The notes below the pieces were generated by a model, which did not search any database, had not been told where the DNA came from, and saw only the letters and a list, made by a program, of their open reading frames with translations. The position numbers and the translations under genes are program-made. Source: Oscillospiraceae bacterium (GTDB lineage Bacteria > Bacillota > Clostridia > Oscillospirales > Oscillospiraceae). From it: a stretch of DNA of 64,000 nucleotides. The stretch spans positions 1 to 64,000 of the forward strand of contig SVMH01000003.1 of the NCBI GenBank assembly GCA_015067525.1. Reading direction: 5' to 3'. The stretch's first letter is position 1. Each line of letters opens with the position of its first letter. Positions 28,680 through 37,611 of the stretch are shown piece after piece.

Positions 28680-29140
28680 GGCTGCGTTTCCTCCTCTGCG
28701 TTATCTGTCAGATTGGCGGCTACCCGCAGCAGCAGACTGCGCAGCAGCTCCTTCTCCTCGTCGGAGAAGCCCTGCTCCATTTGCGCGGTCACCTGCGCGA
28801 TCACGTCCTTAAAATGCTGGTGACATACCCGCCCCTGCTCCGTCAGCTGCACGATGCGGCAGCGGCCGTCCTGCGCCGAGGCGGTGCGGGTGATGAGCCC
28901 CTTTTCCTCCAACCGGCTGACGATGCCGTTGACGGTGGAGGGCTTGACCATCAAATACTGCTCCAGCGCCCGCTGGTTCACATCCCCTTCGGCGTGGTAG
29001 AGGAAGCCGAGAACGCGGCTCTGCATAGGCGAAACATCCATACTGCGCAGCTTCAGATCCATCAGCTTGTGGACCTGATGGTCACAATAGCCCATCAGCG
29101 GGCCGAAGTGGCGGCAGTTTTTCGCGTTGCACACTTTCAT
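28676..29140 (-). CDS. MarR-family transcriptional regulator with N-terminal Cys residues
   Basis: MKVCNAKNCRHFGPLMGYCDHQ...MVKPSTVNGIVSRLEEKGLITRTASAQDGRCRIVQLTEQG; RBS GGAAAGGAGTG. Confidence 0.9.
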   Translation of the reverse strand: MKVCNAKNCRHFGPLMGYCDHQVHKLMDLKLRSMDVSPMQSRVLGFLYHAEGDVNQRALEQYLMVKPSTVNGIVSRLEEKGLITRTASAQDGRCRIVQLTEQGRVCHQHFKDVIAQVTAQMEQGFSDEEKELLRSLLLRVAANLTDNAEEETQP

Positions 29141-29163
29141 TGATGCACTCCTTTCCAAGATAG

Positions 29164-29190
29164 TTAGCATCCTAATAATTAGCAAGCTAA
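29164..29190. promoter_or_regulatory. Putative MarR operator (two TTAGC-like dyads)
   Basis: TTAGCATCCTAA and TTAGCAAGCTAA, start-to-start 15 bp, upstream of marR-ABC operon. Confidence 0.65.
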
Positions 29191-29306
29191 ATGTTACACC
29201 CCCGCGCCGGTATAGTCAATAGGCGTGGAGGAGGGCGGTGTAAACAAATTGTGAATTGTCTTGCCGCCGCGTTGACAAGGGGGCGGGGGACGGGTATGAT
29301 GAGATC

Positions 29307-29385
29307 ACAGAATAGCATAAAAACCTCTCTCTTTTTCTTTTACCAACAAACAGAAGCGGCCGGTTTCACCGGCCGCTTCTGTTGT
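29307..29385 (+). ncRNA. Candidate short transcript with consensus promoter and hairpin
   Basis: TTGACA (29272-29277)-N17-TATGAT (29295-29300), then CAGAAGCGGCCGGT-TTC-ACCGGCCGCTTCTG. Confidence 0.35.
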
Positions 29386-29395
29386 TTGCAGGCAG

Positions 29396-29427
29396 CAAAA
29401 AAAGACCGCGCCCGGCGGTCTTTCTTT
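29396..29427. terminator. Terminator of lipoprotein gene (minus)
   Basis: AAAGACCGC-GCCCG-GCGGTCTTT with flanking A/T tracts. Confidence 0.75.
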
Positions 29428-29441
29428 GCTCTTTCGGCCCG

Positions 29442-29843
29442 TTAGCGATCGGTGACGGAGTTTTCCTCGTCGGTCAGAAAACCGTCGGTGTCGGTGACAC
29501 GGCCGTTGCGCAGCATGTCCTCATAGCTGTAGCCGCGCATCAGACGGTCGTAGTCGGTGTAGCTGTCGCTGCTGGTGGGACCGTTGTAGCCGGGGGCGGC
29601 GTAGTCGCTGTCGCTGTAGTAGTCGCCGTAGCGGCGGGCGGTGCCATTATTGGTGCCGCCGTTCATGGTGCCGTCATTGGTGTTGGTGCCGCCGTTCTGG
29701 GTACCGTTGTTGGTGTTGCCGTTGTCCATGGTACCGTTGTTGGGGGTGCTGCCGTTGGTGCTGTTATCCTTCTTAGCGGTGCAGCCGCTCAGTCCCAGTA
29801 CCAGCGTCAGCGCCAGCAGCAGGGCGGTCATGGTTCGTTTCAT
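29442..29843 (-). CDS. Low-complexity Asn/Gly/Thr-rich lipoprotein
   Basis: MKRTMTALLLALTLVLGLSGCTAKKDNSTNGSTPNNGTMDNGNTNNGTQNGG...; lipobox LSGC. Confidence 0.8.
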   Translation of the reverse strand: MKRTMTALLLALTLVLGLSGCTAKKDNSTNGSTPNNGTMDNGNTNNGTQNGGTNTNDGTMNGGTNNGTARRYGDYYSDSDYAAPGYNGPTSSDSYTDYDRLMRGYSYEDMLRNGRVTDTDGFLTDEENSVTDR

Positions 29844-30029
29844 GCCTAACGCTCCTTTCTTGTAAAAAAACGCGGATGCCGCGTATGGATAGTATTTGCC
29901 TGCGCTGGACAAATAGCAGAAGCAAGATTTGAAAAAGAACCATTTTTTTGCCGCAAGTGGATAATGATTGCAATTTTTCCACAGATAAGGTATACTGAAA
30001 AAACGAATATGAATAGGGAGGAACCTACC

Positions 30030-30803
30030 ATGCAGGAAATGGAAAAACAGTTTCATATCCGCTGCGCCGAGGGCGATGTAGGCCGCTACTGCCTGCTGCC
30101 CGGTGATCCGGGCCGCTGCAAGGCCATCGCCGCCCATTTTGACGACGCGGTGTTTGTGTCCCAGAATCGGGAATATACCATCTATACCGGCACGCTGCTG
30201 GGCGAAAAGGTGTCCGTTTGCTCCACCGGCATCGGCGGCCCCTCCGCCGCCATTGCCATGGAAGAGCTGTGCAAGATCGGCGCCGATACCTTCATCCGCG
30301 TGGGCACCACCGGCGGTATCGCGCTGGATGTGTGCTCCGGCGACGTGGTGGTGGCCACCGGCGCCATCCGCTTTGAGCACACCAGCTGGGAGTATGCGCC
30401 CATCGAGTACCCCGCTGTGGCCGACTTTGAGGTGACCACCGCTCTGGTGCAGGCTGCCAAGAAGCTGGGCAAGAAGACCCACACCGGCATCGTGCAGTGC
30501 AAGGACTCCTTCTACGGTCAGCATGACCCCAAGCGCATGCCCGTCAGCTACGAGCTGCTGCAGAAGTGGGAGGCGTGGAAGCGTCTGGGCGTCAAGTCCA
30601 GCGAGATGGAGTCTGCCACCCTCTTTGTGGTGGCCAATGCGCTGGGTGTGCGCTGCGGCTCGTGCTTCCACGTGGTATGGAATCAGGAGCGCGAGGCTGC
30701 CGGCCTTGACCAGGACATGAGCGAGGACACCTCCTCCGCCATTGAGGTGGGCATCGAGGCCATGAAGCTGCTGATCGCTGCCGACAAGGCCGAGGGCAAG
30801 TAA
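30030..30803 (+). CDS. udp: Uridine phosphorylase/nucleoside phosphorylase
   Basis: [70 protein letters not shown]. Confidence 0.92.
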   Translation: MQEMEKQFHIRCAEGDVGRYCLLPGDPGRCKAIAAHFDDAVFVSQNREYTIYTGTLLGEKVSVCSTGIGGPSAAIAMEELCKIGADTFIRVGTTGGIALDVCSGDVVVATGAIRFEHTSWEYAPIEYPAVADFEVTTALVQAAKKLGKKTHTGIVQCKDSFYGQHDPKRMPVSYELLQKWEAWKRLGVKSSEMESATLFVVANALGVRCGSCFHVVWNQEREAAGLDQDMSEDTSSAIEVGIEAMKLLIAADKAEGK

Positions 30804-30810
30804 AATTGAC

Positions 30811-30847
30811 AAAAAAGAAAGACGCCGACAGGGCGCCTTTCTTTTTT
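30811..30847. terminator. Bidirectional terminator
   Basis: AAAAAAGAAAGACGCC-GACA-GGGCGCCTTTCTTTTTT (one mismatch). Confidence 0.8.
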
Positions 30848-31544
30848 ATGCGCCGGGGATGTGTCCGGCGCGATAGGTGATGTAGACGGTGTTGACAAAG
30901 CCGAGGCCATCGTTGTTGGCGCGGTACTGCAGGATGGTGATGTTCTGCGCGGCGTCGTACCAGACGGCGTCGCCCCATGGCCCGCCGGGGGTGGGGATGG
31001 CCTCCAGCGTGGAGAGGTAGCTGCGGATCCACACGTCCAGTTCGTCCGGCTGGCGCAGCGTCTTGAGCTTGACGGTGAATTCATCCATACCGCCGATGCC
31101 GCGGTACAGGCAGCGGCGCGGCGTGGGGATGGTGACGCCGGAGAGCATTTCCGACTCGCATCGACCGGTGAAAAAGGTGCGGTCGGTGCATAGGACCGCC
31201 AGCACGGCGGCCAGCACAAGGACCATCGCCAGCAGCGCGGCCAGCACCGCCGTGCGGCGGCGGGTGCGGCGGGAAAGATAGCGGGCGTAGCCCTCCATGT
31301 GCCGAGCCGAGACCTGCGCCTGCGGCGTTTGGGATTGCCGCTCGCCGCTGAAGAATTCGTCCAGCGTGATGTGCAGCGCCTGACACAGCGGCACGAAGAG
31401 GGATACGTCCGGCATGGTGACGCCGTTCTCCCAGCGGGAGACGGAGCGGTCGGAGACGCCCAGCGTTTCGGCCAGCTGGGCCTGCGTCAGCGCAGCGTCG
31501 CGGCGCGACTGGGCCAGAAAGCGGCCGATCTTTTTCTGATCCAT
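30846..31544 (-). CDS. XRE-family HTH regulator with TM segment
   Basis: MDQKKIGRFLAQSRRDAALTQAQLAETLGVSDRSVSRWENGVTMPD; TM AVLAALLAMVLVLAAVLAVL. Confidence 0.88.
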   Translation of the reverse strand: MDQKKIGRFLAQSRRDAALTQAQLAETLGVSDRSVSRWENGVTMPDVSLFVPLCQALHITLDEFFSGERQSQTPQAQVSARHMEGYARYLSRRTRRRTAVLAALLAMVLVLAAVLAVLCTDRTFFTGRCESEMLSGVTIPTPRRCLYRGIGGMDEFTVKLKTLRQPDELDVWIRSYLSTLEAIPTPGGPWGDAVWYDAAQNITILQYRANNDGLGFVNTVYITYRAGHIPGA

Positions 31545-31616
31545 GAAAAGACCTCCTTTCACCTGCCAGTATGGCCCAAACGGGGGCAAAGGAACAGGAC
31601 ACGGGGTGAGAGTGAG

Positions 31617-31648
31617 AAAAAAGCGGATGCCTTGCATCCGCTTTTTCT
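31617..31648. terminator. Terminator
   Basis: AAAAAAGCGGATGC-CTT-GCATCCGCTTTTT. Confidence 0.85.
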
Positions 31649-32145
31649 TATTTGTGCAAGAATTCCTTGTACTCTTCCGCCTCGTGGACATAGCCTGCGG
31701 CGCTGCGGAGGTTGGCGGCGATCTCCTCCTCGGTGACGGCGCGGCGCACCTTGGCAGGGCTGCCCATCACCAGAGAGCCGTCGGGGATGTCCATGTTCTG
31801 GGGCACCAGCGCGCCGGCGGCCACAATGCAGTTTTTGCCGATGACGGCGCCGTTGAGCACGATGGCGCCCATGCCGATGAGGGTGTTATCGCCCACGGTG
31901 CAGCTGTGGAGGATGGCGCCGTGGCCCACGGTCACGTCGTCGCCGATGGCCATGGGCAGGCCGGGGTCGGCGTGCAGGACGCAGTTATCCTGAATGTTGG
32001 TGCGCTTGCCCACCGTGATGGGCACAAATTCCGAGCGGGCCACAGCACCGAAGAAAAAGCTGCTCTGCTCGCCCACGGTCACATCGCCCAGCACAGTGGC
32101 GTTGGGGGCGATGAAGGCGGAAGGGTGGATAGAGGGTGTTTTCAT
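31648..32145 (-). CDS. Gamma-carbonic-anhydrase-like hexapeptide-repeat protein
   Basis: MKTPSIHPSAFIAPNATVLGDVTVGEQSSFFFGAVARSE...GHGAILHSCTVGDNTLIGMGAIVLNGAVIG. Confidence 0.92.
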   Translation of the reverse strand: MKTPSIHPSAFIAPNATVLGDVTVGEQSSFFFGAVARSEFVPITVGKRTNIQDNCVLHADPGLPMAIGDDVTVGHGAILHSCTVGDNTLIGMGAIVLNGAVIGKNCIVAAGALVPQNMDIPDGSLVMGSPAKVRRAVTEEEIAANLRSAAGYVHEAEEYKEFLHK

Positions 32146-32155
32146 CGCAGCCACC

Positions 32156-32386
32156 TCACTTGAAGAGCCAGCGGGCCACCAGAATGACCACGCAGGCGCC
32201 GGCCACACCGATGATGATGGAACCCACGGTGCCGGTGGCGGCGATGCCGATGGTGCCGGCCAGCCAGCTGCCCACGGCGGAGCCTACGATGCCCAGTACG
32301 ATGCTGCGCAGGATGCCGCCCTTGCTGTGCATCAGCTTACCGGCGATCCAGCCGATGATGCCGCCGAGGATCAAAGATACGATCAT
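32156..32386 (-). CDS. GlsB/YeaQ/YmgE family stress-response membrane protein
   Basis: LILGGIIGWIAGKLMHSKGGILRSIVLGIVGSAVGSWLAG. Confidence 0.9.
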   Translation of the reverse strand: MIVSLILGGIIGWIAGKLMHSKGGILRSIVLGIVGSAVGSWLAGTIGIAATGTVGSIIIGVAGACVVILVARWLFK

Positions 32387-32398
32387 GGCGCGGCTCCT

Positions 32399-33226
32399 TT
32401 ACTTTTCCACGATGTGGACGTTCAGGTGGTTGTAGGTCATTTCCACGCTGCTTTCGGCGAAGCAGGCACGGATATTCTCCAGAGACTCGAAATACACATC
32501 CCAATAGTCGGCGCAGTCACACCACATACGTACATAGTAGGAGATGCTGCTCTCGCCGTAGGAAGCCACCAGCACCACGGGAGCGGGATCGGCCATGACC
32601 TTGGCAGTGCGGGCCACGGCCTCCAGGCAGGCGCGACGTACATCCTCCACGGAAGCGTCGTAGGAAGCGGTGATGGTGTGGTCCACGCGGCGCTTGCCCA
32701 GGGCGGTGTAGTTGACCACCTTGCCGGCGGACAGGGCGCTGTTGGGGATCACCACGCGCAGGTTATCGGGAGTATCCAGATAGGTGTAGGAAAGGGTCAT
32801 CTTGGCCACAGTGCCGGCGCCGTTGGGGGTGTCCACATAGTCGCCCTCCTTGAAGGGCTTGTTAAGCAGGATGACGATACCGCCGGCGATGTTGCTCAGC
32901 ACGCTCTGCACCGCCAGAGAGACGGCCAGGGTGAAGACGCTGAGCATAGCCACCAGAGAGGTGACAGGGATGCCCAGAGAGTCGGCCACGATGAGAATGG
33001 CGATGATCCACAGAACGGTGCGGATGCCGCCCAGGGCATAGCCGCGGACGCGCTCGTCAATGGAGGGGCGTGTCAGCAGCTTGCGGAAGATGGACATCAC
33101 GATCTTGATGGTGATCAGGCAGATGATAAGGGTGACGACGGCACCCAGCACGCCGGCCAGAGTCAGGCTACCCAGGTTCAGGTCGGCGGCGTTGGAGACG
33201 CCAAGAGAAGTGAGAAGTTGTTCCAC
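32399..33226 (-). CDS. MscS-family mechanosensitive ion channel
   Basis: FTLAVSLAVQSVLSNIAGGIVILLNKPFKEGDYVDTPNGAGTVAKMTLSYTYL. Confidence 0.93.
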   Translation of the reverse strand: MEQLLTSLGVSNAADLNLGSLTLAGVLGAVVTLIICLITIKIVMSIFRKLLTRPSIDERVRGYALGGIRTVLWIIAILIVADSLGIPVTSLVAMLSVFTLAVSLAVQSVLSNIAGGIVILLNKPFKEGDYVDTPNGAGTVAKMTLSYTYLDTPDNLRVVIPNSALSAGKVVNYTALGKRRVDHTITASYDASVEDVRRACLEAVARTAKVMADPAPVVLVASYGESSISYYVRMWCDCADYWDVYFESLENIRACFAESSVEMTYNHLNVHIVEK

Positions 33227-33426
33227 GGTAGAACCTCCTTAAAAGATGGAATAGACAAATTATATCACCCCGCGCGGGGTTTGACAAGAAGTTGTCGTTA
33301 TCCCTGCAATCGCGGATGGATATTTTACATTTGAAAAAGTTTGCTGCATAATAAGACTGCGGTCATGCCGCACAGAAGAAAAAGAGAAAAAGATATGTAT
33401 AAGAGACAAAAAAGGAGAGAGAAAAA

Positions 33427-34830
33427 ATGGACAAGTTTTTCCGCGTGACGGAGAAGGGCTCCACCATCCGTCGTGAATTCACCGCGGGCCTGACCACCTT
33501 CATGGCCATGGCCTACATCCTGATGGTCAACGCCGGCATGTTCGCTGAACTGGGCACTGTGTCCTATGGCGCCATCTACATCGCCACTGCCATTTCCGCT
33601 ATCGTCGGCACCGTGCTGATCGGTCTGCTGGCCAATCTGCCTCTGGCACAGGCCTCCGGTATGGGCCTGAACGCCTTCTTCGTTTACACGGTTTGCTTCG
33701 GCTTCGGCCTGAGCTATGCCAACGCCCTGGTGCTGGTCCTGTTTGACGGTATCATCTTCCTGATCCTGACCGTCACCGGTCTGCGCAAGATCATCTTTGA
33801 CGCCATTCCTCAGGCTGTCAAGACCGCCATCTCCGCCGGTATCGGCCTGTTCATCGCCTTCATCGGCATGCAGAATGCCGGCATCGTGGTGGATGACGGT
33901 GCTACTCTGGTGAACCTGCACTCCTTCAATCTGCTGGGTGGCAATGTGACCTGGGCTGACATCTTCCCCATCCTCGTCACCCTGCTGGCCGTGTTCGCCA
34001 TCGGTGCCATGGCCTACAAGAAGGTCAAGGGCGCTGTGCTGTGGGGCATCCTGGGCTCCGCCGTGGTGTACTACGTGGTGGGCCTGATCACTGTTCCCGA
34101 GTTCTATGCCACCGCCGTAGCTCCCAACCTGACCTCCGACTTCTTCGGCGCTTTCAAGGATTTCGGCTCCCAGGCCTTCCTGAAGGTCTTTACCGAGGGC
34201 TTTGACTTCTCCGCTTACATCGCTGCCAACGGCATGGCCTCCTTCGTCGTCATGTTCCTGACCACGATGCTGGCCTTCTGCATGGTGGACATGTTCGATA
34301 CTCTGGGCACCCTGTTCGGCGCCTGCTCCGCCGGCGACCTGCTGGATGAGAACGGCGACATCCCCAACATGAACCGCGCTATGCTGGCTGACGCCGTGGC
34401 TACCTGCACCGGTGCTGTCTGTGGTACCTCCACCGTCACCACCTTCGTGGAGTCCTCCGCCGGCGTGGCCGAGGGCGGTAAGACCGGCCTTGCTTCCATG
34501 TCCACCGCGCTGTTCTTCTTCATCGCCATGTTCCTGGCTCCCGTTGCCCAGCTGATCCCCACCTATGCCTGCGCTGCCGCTCTGATCTATGTGGGCGTGC
34601 TGATGATGAGCAACGTGCGCAACATTGATTGGAACGACCCCGCTGTGGCTGTCCCCGCTTTCCTGACCATCTCCTTCATGCCCCTGACCTATAACATTTC
34701 CTACGGTATTGCCTTCGGTCTGATCGCCTATGTGCTGATCAAGCTGTTCTCCGGCAAGGTCAAGGAAGTGAACGCGGCCACCTGGGTCATCACCCTGCTG
34801 TTCGCCGTGATGTTCTTTGTGTCCCGCTAA
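33427..34830 (+). CDS. NCS2-family purine (guanine/hypoxanthine) permease
   Basis: REFTAGLTTFMAMAYILMVNAGMF...GMGLNAFFVYTVCFGFGLSYANALVLVLFDGIIFLILT. Confidence 0.94.
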   Translation: MDKFFRVTEKGSTIRREFTAGLTTFMAMAYILMVNAGMFAELGTVSYGAIYIATAISAIVGTVLIGLLANLPLAQASGMGLNAFFVYTVCFGFGLSYANALVLVLFDGIIFLILTVTGLRKIIFDAIPQAVKTAISAGIGLFIAFIGMQNAGIVVDDGATLVNLHSFNLLGGNVTWADIFPILVTLLAVFAIGAMAYKKVKGAVLWGILGSAVVYYVVGLITVPEFYATAVAPNLTSDFFGAFKDFGSQAFLKVFTEGFDFSAYIAANGMASFVVMFLTTMLAFCMVDMFDTLGTLFGACSAGDLLDENGDIPNMNRAMLADAVATCTGAVCGTSTVTTFVESSAGVAEGGKTGLASMSTALFFFIAMFLAPVAQLIPTYACAAALIYVGVLMMSNVRNIDWNDPAVAVPAFLTISFMPLTYNISYGIAFGLIAYVLIKLFSGKVKEVNAATWVITLLFAVMFFVSR

Positions 34831-34847
34831 ACGCAATATTTTTGATG

Positions 34848-34884
34848 CAAAAACAGAGCTGCCGCAGGGCAGCTCTGTTTTTTG
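34848..34884. terminator. Terminator
   Basis: AAAACAGAGCTGCC-GCAG-GGCAGCTCTGTTTTTT. Confidence 0.9.
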
Positions 34885-34984
34885 GTGCGGAAAAAGGAAA
34901 AATTTTCTTACATCCTCTGGAAATTTGTGGTATAATAACCCTCGGTGAAATCGCATCCGATGCGGAAAGAGAGGGTGAGCGGAT

Positions 34985-35497
34985 ATGTTTGCGGTGGATG
35001 AACTGGTGGTTTACGGCGGCGAAGGTGTGTGCCGCGTGGCGCAGATCGGCCCGTCGTCCATCCCCGGCGCGGACAAAACAAAGCTCTACTATACGCTGCT
35101 GCCCCTGTACCGCACCGGTCAGGTGCTCACGCCGGTGGATACCCGGGTGCTGATGCGTCCCGTGCTGACGCGGGAGGAGGCGCAGGCGCTGATCGCTGCG
35201 CTGCCCGAGCTGGAGCCGGAGGGGGGCCCTGCCGGCAATCCCCGTCTGCTGAAGGATCACTACCAGAAGGTGGTCAGCTCCTACGACTGCGCCGCTATGA
35301 TCCGGCTGATCCGTGCCTTGGCGCTGCGCCGCCGCCATGCGCTGGACCACGGTAAAAAGCCCAGCCAGATGGATGAGCGCTATCTCAAACAGGCGGAAGA
35401 CCGCCTGTATGGTGAGTTGGCCGCAGCGCTGATGACGGGCCGCGACGAGGTGGCAGGCCATATTCGCCTGCAGTATCCCCAATGGCCGGAAATGTGA
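34985..35497 (+). CDS. CarD/CdnL-family transcriptional regulator
   Basis: MFAVDELVVYGGEGVCRVAQIG...KLYYTLLPLYRTGQVLTPVDT. Confidence 0.88.
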   Translation: MFAVDELVVYGGEGVCRVAQIGPSSIPGADKTKLYYTLLPLYRTGQVLTPVDTRVLMRPVLTREEAQALIAALPELEPEGGPAGNPRLLKDHYQKVVSSYDCAAMIRLIRALALRRRHALDHGKKPSQMDERYLKQAEDRLYGELAAALMTGRDEVAGHIRLQYPQWPEM

Positions 35498-35501
35498 ATC
35501 G

Positions 35502-35538
35502 AAAAAAGTCGCAAAGTGGTTAACTTTGCGACTTTTTT
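35502..35538. terminator. Terminator
   Basis: AAAAAAGTCGCAAAGT-GGTTA-ACTTTGCGACTTTTTT. Confidence 0.9.
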
Positions 35539-35560
35539 GCAGAAAAGCGAAAATTTGCGA

Positions 35561-35589
35561 TTGACCGTAACGGAGATAGCGGTTATAAT
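35561..35589 (+). promoter_or_regulatory. Near-consensus sigma-A promoter
   Basis: TTGACC-N17-TATAAT. Confidence 0.8.
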
Positions 35590-35595
35590 GTAGAA

Positions 35596-35712
35596 AAGAT
35601 AACGGAGAACCGCTAAGTATAGCGAACAACGGAAGCTTGGAACTGTGCAGGGACTGACCCTCTCCTGCGCGGAGTCCATAAAAAGCAGGACGCGCAAGCG
35701 TCCTGCTTTTTT
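35596..35712 (+). ncRNA. Candidate intergenic small RNA (~115 nt), family not recognised
   Basis: Near-consensus promoter, no ORF, hairpins CGCT-AAGTAT-AGCG and GTGCAGG/CCTGCGC, ends in AAAAGCAGGACGC-GCAA-GCGTCCTGCTTTTTT. Confidence 0.72.
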
Positions 35713-35723
35713 GTATAGGGGGA

Positions 35724-35918
35724 TTATTCGTAGTATACGGGGTTGTCGAAATTTCGCACCGTTTCGCCGCGCTTGGTGTCATAAACGTAAACGATGTTGA
35801 CCTCCTCATAGGCAAGGCGCATGGCAAAATTCTTGGCCTCGCCGATATCGTTGGTCTCGAAAAAGGGGGTAAATTCCGTGCCGGGCAGATCCCGGCGCCA
35901 CATGACCTGAAAACGCAT
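35724..35918 (-). CDS. Small hypothetical protein (64 aa)
   Basis: MRFQVMWRRDLPGTEFTPFFETNDIGEAKNFAMRLAYEEVNIVYVYDTKRGETV; GGAGGAACTGCC RBS. Confidence 0.7.
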   Translation of the reverse strand: MRFQVMWRRDLPGTEFTPFFETNDIGEAKNFAMRLAYEEVNIVYVYDTKRGETVRNFDNPVYYE

Positions 35919-36079
35919 GGCAGTTCCTCCGCAATGTTTTTTTCAGTATACCCCAGACGGGCGGTAATTGCAACGGTTTTTCGCCGGCAGAAAAAAAGCG
36001 AAAAAAGACCTTTCCTTCCGCCGGCTTGTGGGGTATAATACAATAGTTGGAATAAGTGCTCATGAGAGGGAGATGCATC

Positions 36080-37561
36080 ATGAAGATCGGATTCGATAAC
36101 GACAAGTATCTGGAACTGCAGGCCCATCATATCCGCCAGCGGGTGGCACAGTTCGGCGGCAAGCTGTACATGGAGTTTGGCGGAAAGCTGTTTGACGACC
36201 ATCACGCAGCCCGTGTGCTGCCCGGCTTCCAGCCCGACAGCAAGATCCGTATGCTGGCCACCATGAAGGACGAGGTGGAAATCGTTGTGGTCATCTCCGC
36301 CGGCGACATCGAGAAGAACAAGATGCGCGGCGATCTGGGCATCTCTTACGATGAGGACGTGCTGCGACTGATGGACGTGTTCCGTCAGCTGGGCTTCTAT
36401 GTGGGCAGCGTGGTCATCACCCAGTATGCCGGCCAGAGCGGCGCCGATACCTTCATCAAGCGCCTGACCGCGCTGGGCGTCAAGTGCTATCGCCACTATC
36501 CCATCGCCGGCTATCCCTCCGATGTGGCCCACATCGTCAGCGACGAGGGCCTGGGCAAGAACGACTACATCGAGACCAGCCGCCCCGTGGTGGTGATCAC
36601 CGCCCCCGGCCCCGGCAGCGGCAAAATGGCCACGTGCCTGAGCCAGCTTTATCACGACCATAAGCGGGGCATTGCCGCCGGCTACGCCAAGTATGAGACC
36701 TTCCCCGTCTGGAATCTGCCCTTGAAGCATCCGGTGAATCTGGCTTACGAGGCGGCCACGGCGGACCTCAACGATGTGAACATGATCGACCCGTTCCATC
36801 TGGAGGCCTACGGCGAGACCACGGTGAACTACAACCGCGACGTGGAGATCTTCCCCGTGCTCAACGCCATGTTCCAGAAGATCCAGGGCGAGTCGCCCTA
36901 TAAATCCCCCACGGACATGGGCGTGAATATGGCGGGCTTCGCCATTGTGGACGACGCGGTGTGCCGCGCCGCCTCGCAGGTGGAGATCCTGCGGCGCTAC
37001 TATAAGACCATGGTGCAGAAGGTCCGCGGCGAGTGCGAGGAGAGCACCGTGCGCAAGCTGGAGATCGTGATGCAGCAGGCAAACGTCACGCCTGAGATCT
37101 GCCCCGCCGTGGGTGCGTGCCTTGACAAGGCCGCCGAGACCGGCAAGCCGGCCGGCGCCATGGTGCTGGGCGACGGCACGGTGGTGACAGGCAAGACCTC
37201 GTCCCTGTTGGGCGCCTCGGCAGCCCTGCTTCTCAATGCGCTCAAGCATATGGCGGGCATCGACCCGGAGATCGAGCTCATCGCCCCGGAGGTCATCGAG
37301 CCTATCAGCGTGCTGAAAACCGCCAATCTGGGCCACCGCAACCCCCGCCTCCACTCCGATGAGGTGCTCATCGCGCTGGCTATCTCCGGCGTCAGCGATC
37401 CGCTGGCTGCCAAGGCGCAGGAGCAGCTGGGGAAGCTGCGCGGCTGTGACGCCCACTTCTCCGTCATCATCTCCGGCGAGGATATCCAGCTCTATCAGCG
37501 GCTGGGCATCAACGTCAGCTGCGAGCCGAAATACGAAGTCAAAAAGTTGTACCACAAATAA
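36080..37561 (+). CDS. DUF1846 domain-containing protein
   Basis: MKIGFDNDKYLELQAHHIRQRVAQFGGKLYMEFGGKLFDDHHAARVLPGFQPDSKI. Confidence 0.92.
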   Translation: MKIGFDNDKYLELQAHHIRQRVAQFGGKLYMEFGGKLFDDHHAARVLPGFQPDSKIRMLATMKDEVEIVVVISAGDIEKNKMRGDLGISYDEDVLRLMDVFRQLGFYVGSVVITQYAGQSGADTFIKRLTALGVKCYRHYPIAGYPSDVAHIVSDEGLGKNDYIETSRPVVVITAPGPGSGKMATCLSQLYHDHKRGIAAGYAKYETFPVWNLPLKHPVNLAYEAATADLNDVNMIDPFHLEAYGETTVNYNRDVEIFPVLNAMFQKIQGESPYKSPTDMGVNMAGFAIVDDAVCRAASQVEILRRYYKTMVQKVRGECEESTVRKLEIVMQQANVTPEICPAVGACLDKAAETGKPAGAMVLGDGTVVTGKTSSLLGASAALLLNALKHMAGIDPEIELIAPEVIEPISVLKTANLGHRNPRLHSDEVLIALAISGVSDPLAAKAQEQLGKLRGCDAHFSVIISGEDIQLYQRLGINVSCEPKYEVKKLYHK

Positions 37562-37611
37562 AGAAGAAAGTGGCCGCGGCGCGGCCACTTTCTTATCGGA
37601 AAGGAAGAACT

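Noticed and set aside
33240-33426. Possible purine riboswitch upstream of the NCS2 permease
   Set aside because: No purine-aptamer conserved loops or pairing found; only a promoter-like TTTACA...TAATAA and a small hairpin.
34790-37588. 932-aa minus-strand ORF
   Set aside because: Spans terminators, the sRNA and antisense to carD and DUF1846 genes; no recognisable domain.
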